Assembly: GCF_001761325.1 (NCBI RefSeq)
Contig: NZ_CP017478.1
Location: forward strand, 440,001-504,000
Reading direction: 5' to 3'
DNA: 64,000 nt
Source of the DNA: Urechidicola croceus
Lineage (GTDB): Bacteria > Bacteroidota > Bacteroidia > Flavobacteriales > Flavobacteriaceae
Shown piece by piece: positions 61,802 through 64,000 of this stretch. The notes beneath the pieces are model-generated. The model made no database searches. It saw nothing but the letters and a program-made list of their open reading frames with translations, and was not told where the DNA came from. A program made the position numbers and the translations under genes. Numbering within the stretch: position 1 is the first letter of the stretch; each line of letters opens with the position of its first letter.

Positions 61802-63196
61802 GTTCGCAAAGATATTACCTAATAAATCATCAGTTGTTACAGCACCAGTAATTTCTCCTAAATGAAATAATGCTTGACGAATGTCAATGGCTATTAAATC
61901 GGAACTGATATTTAATTCCATGCCTTTTTCTACTTCTTTAATAGATTTTAGAGCATTGGTCAAGGCTTCAAAATGTCGACTATTACTTACAATTGTTTGA
62001 TTGTTACTAAGTGCTCCAATATTTACCAAATCAGTTAATTGTGTAGTAAGTTCAGTAATACCAACATTGTTTTTTGCTGAAAGTGCAATGCAATTTTCAA
62101 ATTGATCTATTAGTTTTTCTAATTTTTCTGAATCTAATAAATCAATTTTATTAAGTACAACTAACAATTTTTTAGTTGGATAATTTTCTTTTAAACTTTT
62201 AACGTCATTCTGAACTTGTTTCAGAATCTCATCATTAAAAGCAATATTTTCGGCACTTACAATTTGAATGACCAATTGTGCTTGATCTATTTTTTCATAT
62301 GTTTTTTTGATTCCAATACTTTCTACTACATCTTCAGTTTCACGTATTCCAGCAGTATCAATGAAACGAAAGGTAACACCATCAATTGCTATTTCATCTT
62401 CAATAGCATCACGAGTTGTACCAGCAATATCAGAAACAATGGCTCTTTCTTCGTTTAGTAGTGCATTTAGTAGTGTTGACTTTCCGACATTTGGTTCACC
62501 AACAATAGCTACAGGAATTCCGTTTTTAAATACATTTCCAATAGCAAATGAATCTATCAATCGTTTTAAAACATGTGATATTTTGTCAACTAATCGTTTA
62601 AACTCTGTTCTGTCTGCAAATTCTACGTCTTCTTCAGAAAAATCTAGTTCTAGTTCAATCAAACTGGCAAAGTTTACGAGTTGTTCTCTTAAATTTTCAA
62701 TTTCTGATGAAAATCCACCACGCATTTGTTGTAATGCAATTTGATGTGATGCTTTTGAATCGGATGCTACAAGATCGGCAACTGCTTCTGCTTGTAATAA
62801 ATCTAATTTTCCATTGGTAAAAGCACGTAAAGTATATTCACCATTGGTTGCCATTCGACAACCATTTTCTAAAAACAATTGTAGTATTTCTTGCTGAATA
62901 TAAATAGAACCATGGCAATTGATTTCAACAACATTTTCTCCAGTATATGAGTTTGGGTTTTTAAAAACAGAAACTAATACTTCGTCAATAATTCTATTTC
63001 CATCTAGTATATGGCCCAAATGAATAGTATGTGATTTTACTTTTGTTAAATCTTTTGATGCAAATTTTGATTTGAAATGTGCATTTACAATTTCAATAGC
63101 ATTTTCTCCAGAAAGTCGGAGCACAGCAATTGATCCCATACCTGATGGAGTGGCCAATGCAATGATTGTTTCGTTGAATGTAGTTTGGTGTGTCAT
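61784..63196 (-). CDS. mnmE: tRNA uridine-5-carboxymethylaminomethyl modification GTPase MnmE
   Basis: 470 residues, full length. The N-terminal folate-binding domain begins with TIIALATPSGMGSIAVLRLSG. The G domain has GEPNVGKST (G1), DTAGIRETED (G3) and NKIDL (G4). The C-terminus ends in NFCIGK, with the conserved cysteine. With MnmG it modifies wobble uridine 34 of tRNAs. The island is inserted right at its stop codon and leaves the protein intact. A minus-7 box lies 10 bases before the ATG. Confidence 0.97.
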   Translation of the reverse strand: MTHQTTFNETIIALATPSGMGSIAVLRLSGENAIEIVNAHFKSKFASKDLTKVKSHTIHLGHILDGNRIIDEVLVSVFKNPNSYTGENVVEINCHGSIYIQQEILQLFLENGCRMATNGEYTLRAFTNGKLDLLQAEAVADLVASDSKASHQIALQQMRGGFSSEIENLREQLVNFASLIELELDFSEEDVEFADRTEFKRLVDKISHVLKRLIDSFAIGNVFKNGIPVAIVGEPNVGKSTLLNALLNEERAIVSDIAGTTRDAIEDEIAIDGVTFRFIDTAGIRETEDVVESIGIKKTYEKIDQAQLVIQIVSAENIAFNDEILKQVQNDVKSLKENYPTKKLLVVLNKIDLLDSEKLEKLIDQFENCIALSAKNNVGITELTTQLTDLVNIGALSNNQTIVSNSRHFEALTNALKSIKEVEKGMELNISSDLIAIDIRQALFHLGEITGAVTTDDLLGNIFANFCIGK

Positions 63197-63206
63197 ATAT
63201 CTTATG

Positions 63207-63214
63207 CAAATATA
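63207..63214 (-). promoter_or_regulatory. mnmE minus-7 box (TATATTTG)
   Basis: Exact TAnnTTTG on the minus strand, ending 10 bases before the mnmE ATG at 63196, which implies a leader of only a few bases. Confidence 0.6.
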
Positions 63215-63378
63215 CGGAGCATAAATTTAGTGTGAAATAAGAAAATAATTCTAATTTTTACAGTTTTATTAATTATGTAAAAATGTAATAATTAACTAAT
63301 ATTCAGTATTTTATAAATTTAATGTAACAAAAATATAACTTCGTCGTCTTACTTATATAACCAACTAAATTAAACGCC

Positions 63379-63717
63379 ATGAGAAAAAATAATCAATTGT
63401 TAGTCATTACACATTTAAGTCAATTACTTGATTTTGTAACAGGAATAGGAGGGATTATTGTTCCATTAATTTTATGGGTTACCAACAAAGATCAAGTTCA
63501 AGATATGGATGAACATGGAAAGTCAATTTTAAATTTCCGACTTACAATGTTGTTGTATCTATTAATCTGTGTTCCGTTAGTTCTATTTTTTGGATTAGGA
63601 TTGTTAGGTTTTATTGTAATCGGAATATTTTACTTTATATTTCCTATTATAAATGCTATAAAAGCGAGTAATGGTGAGCATCCAAGTTATCCGTTTAGTA
63701 TTTCGTTTATTAAGTAA
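63379..63717 (+). CDS. DUF4870 family membrane protein
   Basis: 112 residues, with three hydrophobic segments (LLDFVTGIGGIIVPLILWV, LTMLLYLLICVPLVLFFGLG and GFIVIGIFYFIFPIINAIKA). The DUF4870 pattern MDEHGKSILNFRLT lies between the first two. The family (Tic20-like small membrane proteins) has no known role in Bacteroidota. It has its own transcription unit, with a TAACTTCG box (one mismatch) about 37 bases before the start and a terminator after it. Confidence 0.88.
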   Translation: MRKNNQLLVITHLSQLLDFVTGIGGIIVPLILWVTNKDQVQDMDEHGKSILNFRLTMLLYLLICVPLVLFFGLGLLGFIVIGIFYFIFPIINAIKASNGEHPSYPFSISFIK

Positions 63718-63743
63718 AAAAATATAAATTATTTGAATTTAAG

Positions 63744-63780
63744 AAGGTTATCCGTGCTTTGTGTGGGTGGCCTTTTTTTA
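63744..63780 (+). terminator. Intrinsic terminator after the DUF4870 gene
   Basis: AAGGTTATCC pairs with GGGTGGCCTT (six Watson-Crick pairs plus wobbles at the ends of the helix) around an 11-base loop, followed by a T run. Confidence 0.65.
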
Positions 63781-63829
63781 TGATTTAATTTTGATGTGTT
63801 TATTAAATATAACTCAGAATTATATTTTT

Positions 63830-64000
63830 TTAAATTGCCTGATTTATAATGTCTTCATACTCATAGAAGAATAGTTCTAGTTTAGACATATTTTCAACAA
63901 AAAACTCATAACAATCTCTCCAAGTATTTTTATTATGAATACTGAATTTTTTTTCATGTTTCACATATATTCTATGAATCACTTTACCAGAATCTAATAC
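63830..64000 (-). CDS. Unknown protein, C-terminal part (partial)
   Basis: The last 56 codons of a gene entering from the right edge, ending with TAA at 63832-63830. The peptide includes KVIHRIYVKHEKKF, KNTWRDCYEFFVENMSKL and FFYEYEDIINQAI, and is rich in aromatic residues. No family was recognised. Confidence 0.6.
   Translation of the reverse strand, partial: VLDSGKVIHRIYVKHEKKFSIHNKNTWRDCYEFFVENMSKLELFFYEYEDIINQAI

Overview
The window is AT-rich DNA (about one third G+C by eye) from a member of the Bacteroidota, most likely the family Flavobacteriaceae. Evidence: repeated TAnnTTTG minus-7 promoter boxes, a type IX secretion C-terminal signal, two-component-regulator-propeller sensors, a probable capnine sulfonolipid gene pair, malate:quinone oxidoreductase, and many families restricted to this phylum (DUF3822, CCC-motif membrane protein, VirE-N/DUF3987). 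No rRNA, tRNA or CRISPR array was seen.

Layout. 1-16.9 kb is ordinary chromosome: a MoxR ATPase end, rsmD with a DUF3822 gene, a RecD-like helicase, two tandem acyltransferases, a secreted propeller protein, YbaB, a prolyl oligopeptidase, a cysteine-synthase-like plus alpha-oxoamine synthase pair (probable cysteate/capnine pathway), two tandem PPK2 kinases, small membrane proteins, an arsenate-reductase-like phosphatase, an Smr protein and a cysteine desulfurase. 17-32 kb holds a lipoprotein, a LytS/LytTR two-component pair, and a small glycan-degradation cluster without SusC/SusD: GH10 xylanase (frameshifted), a GH5 enzyme with several binding modules, a GH32 fructanase, and two membrane-anchored LuxR-type regulators. 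32-33.6 kb is mqo.

33.6-41.7 kb is a type I restriction-modification locus (hsdM, hsdS, a GIY-YIG nuclease, a Fic protein, hsdR). It is riddled with short palindromic repeats. Two about 130-140 bp copies tightly flank the GIY-YIG gene, and other copies lie in frame inside hsdS, with a different repeat inside hsdM. The fic-hsdR half has its own promoter behind an array of 15-bp direct repeats spaced near multiples of ten bases.

41.9-45.2 kb carries two tandem MFS transporters preceded by a small basic ORF, a YchJ-like protein and a hypothetical protein. 45.24-61.80 kb is a genomic island of about 16.5 kb inserted at the 3' end of mnmE. It is bounded by an imperfect 18-bp repeat (16/18) and has GGCAACAA motifs inside both ends. 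From its right end it carries a zinc-ribbon/HTH protein, a tyrosine integrase, a conserved element protein, two excisionase-type HTH proteins and a VirE-N/DUF3987 primase-helicase. Then comes the cargo: an XRE regulator, a type III Mod methyltransferase, a small PD-(D/E)XK-like protein, a type III Res helicase-nuclease and a MID-PIWI Argonaute-like protein. The PIWI catalytic residues look lost, while the MID residues that bind a guide 5' phosphate look kept. The left part has about 1 kb of non-coding DNA with a strong three-way-junction structure, a DUF6943-like gene, a 267-residue hypothetical and a thermonuclease. No relaxase was seen. 61.8-64 kb is mnmE, a DUF4870 membrane protein and a partial unknown gene.

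The most notable system is the type III RM plus Argonaute operon on the mnmE island. Second is the GIY-YIG/palindromic-repeat cassette that has invaded the type I RM genes.
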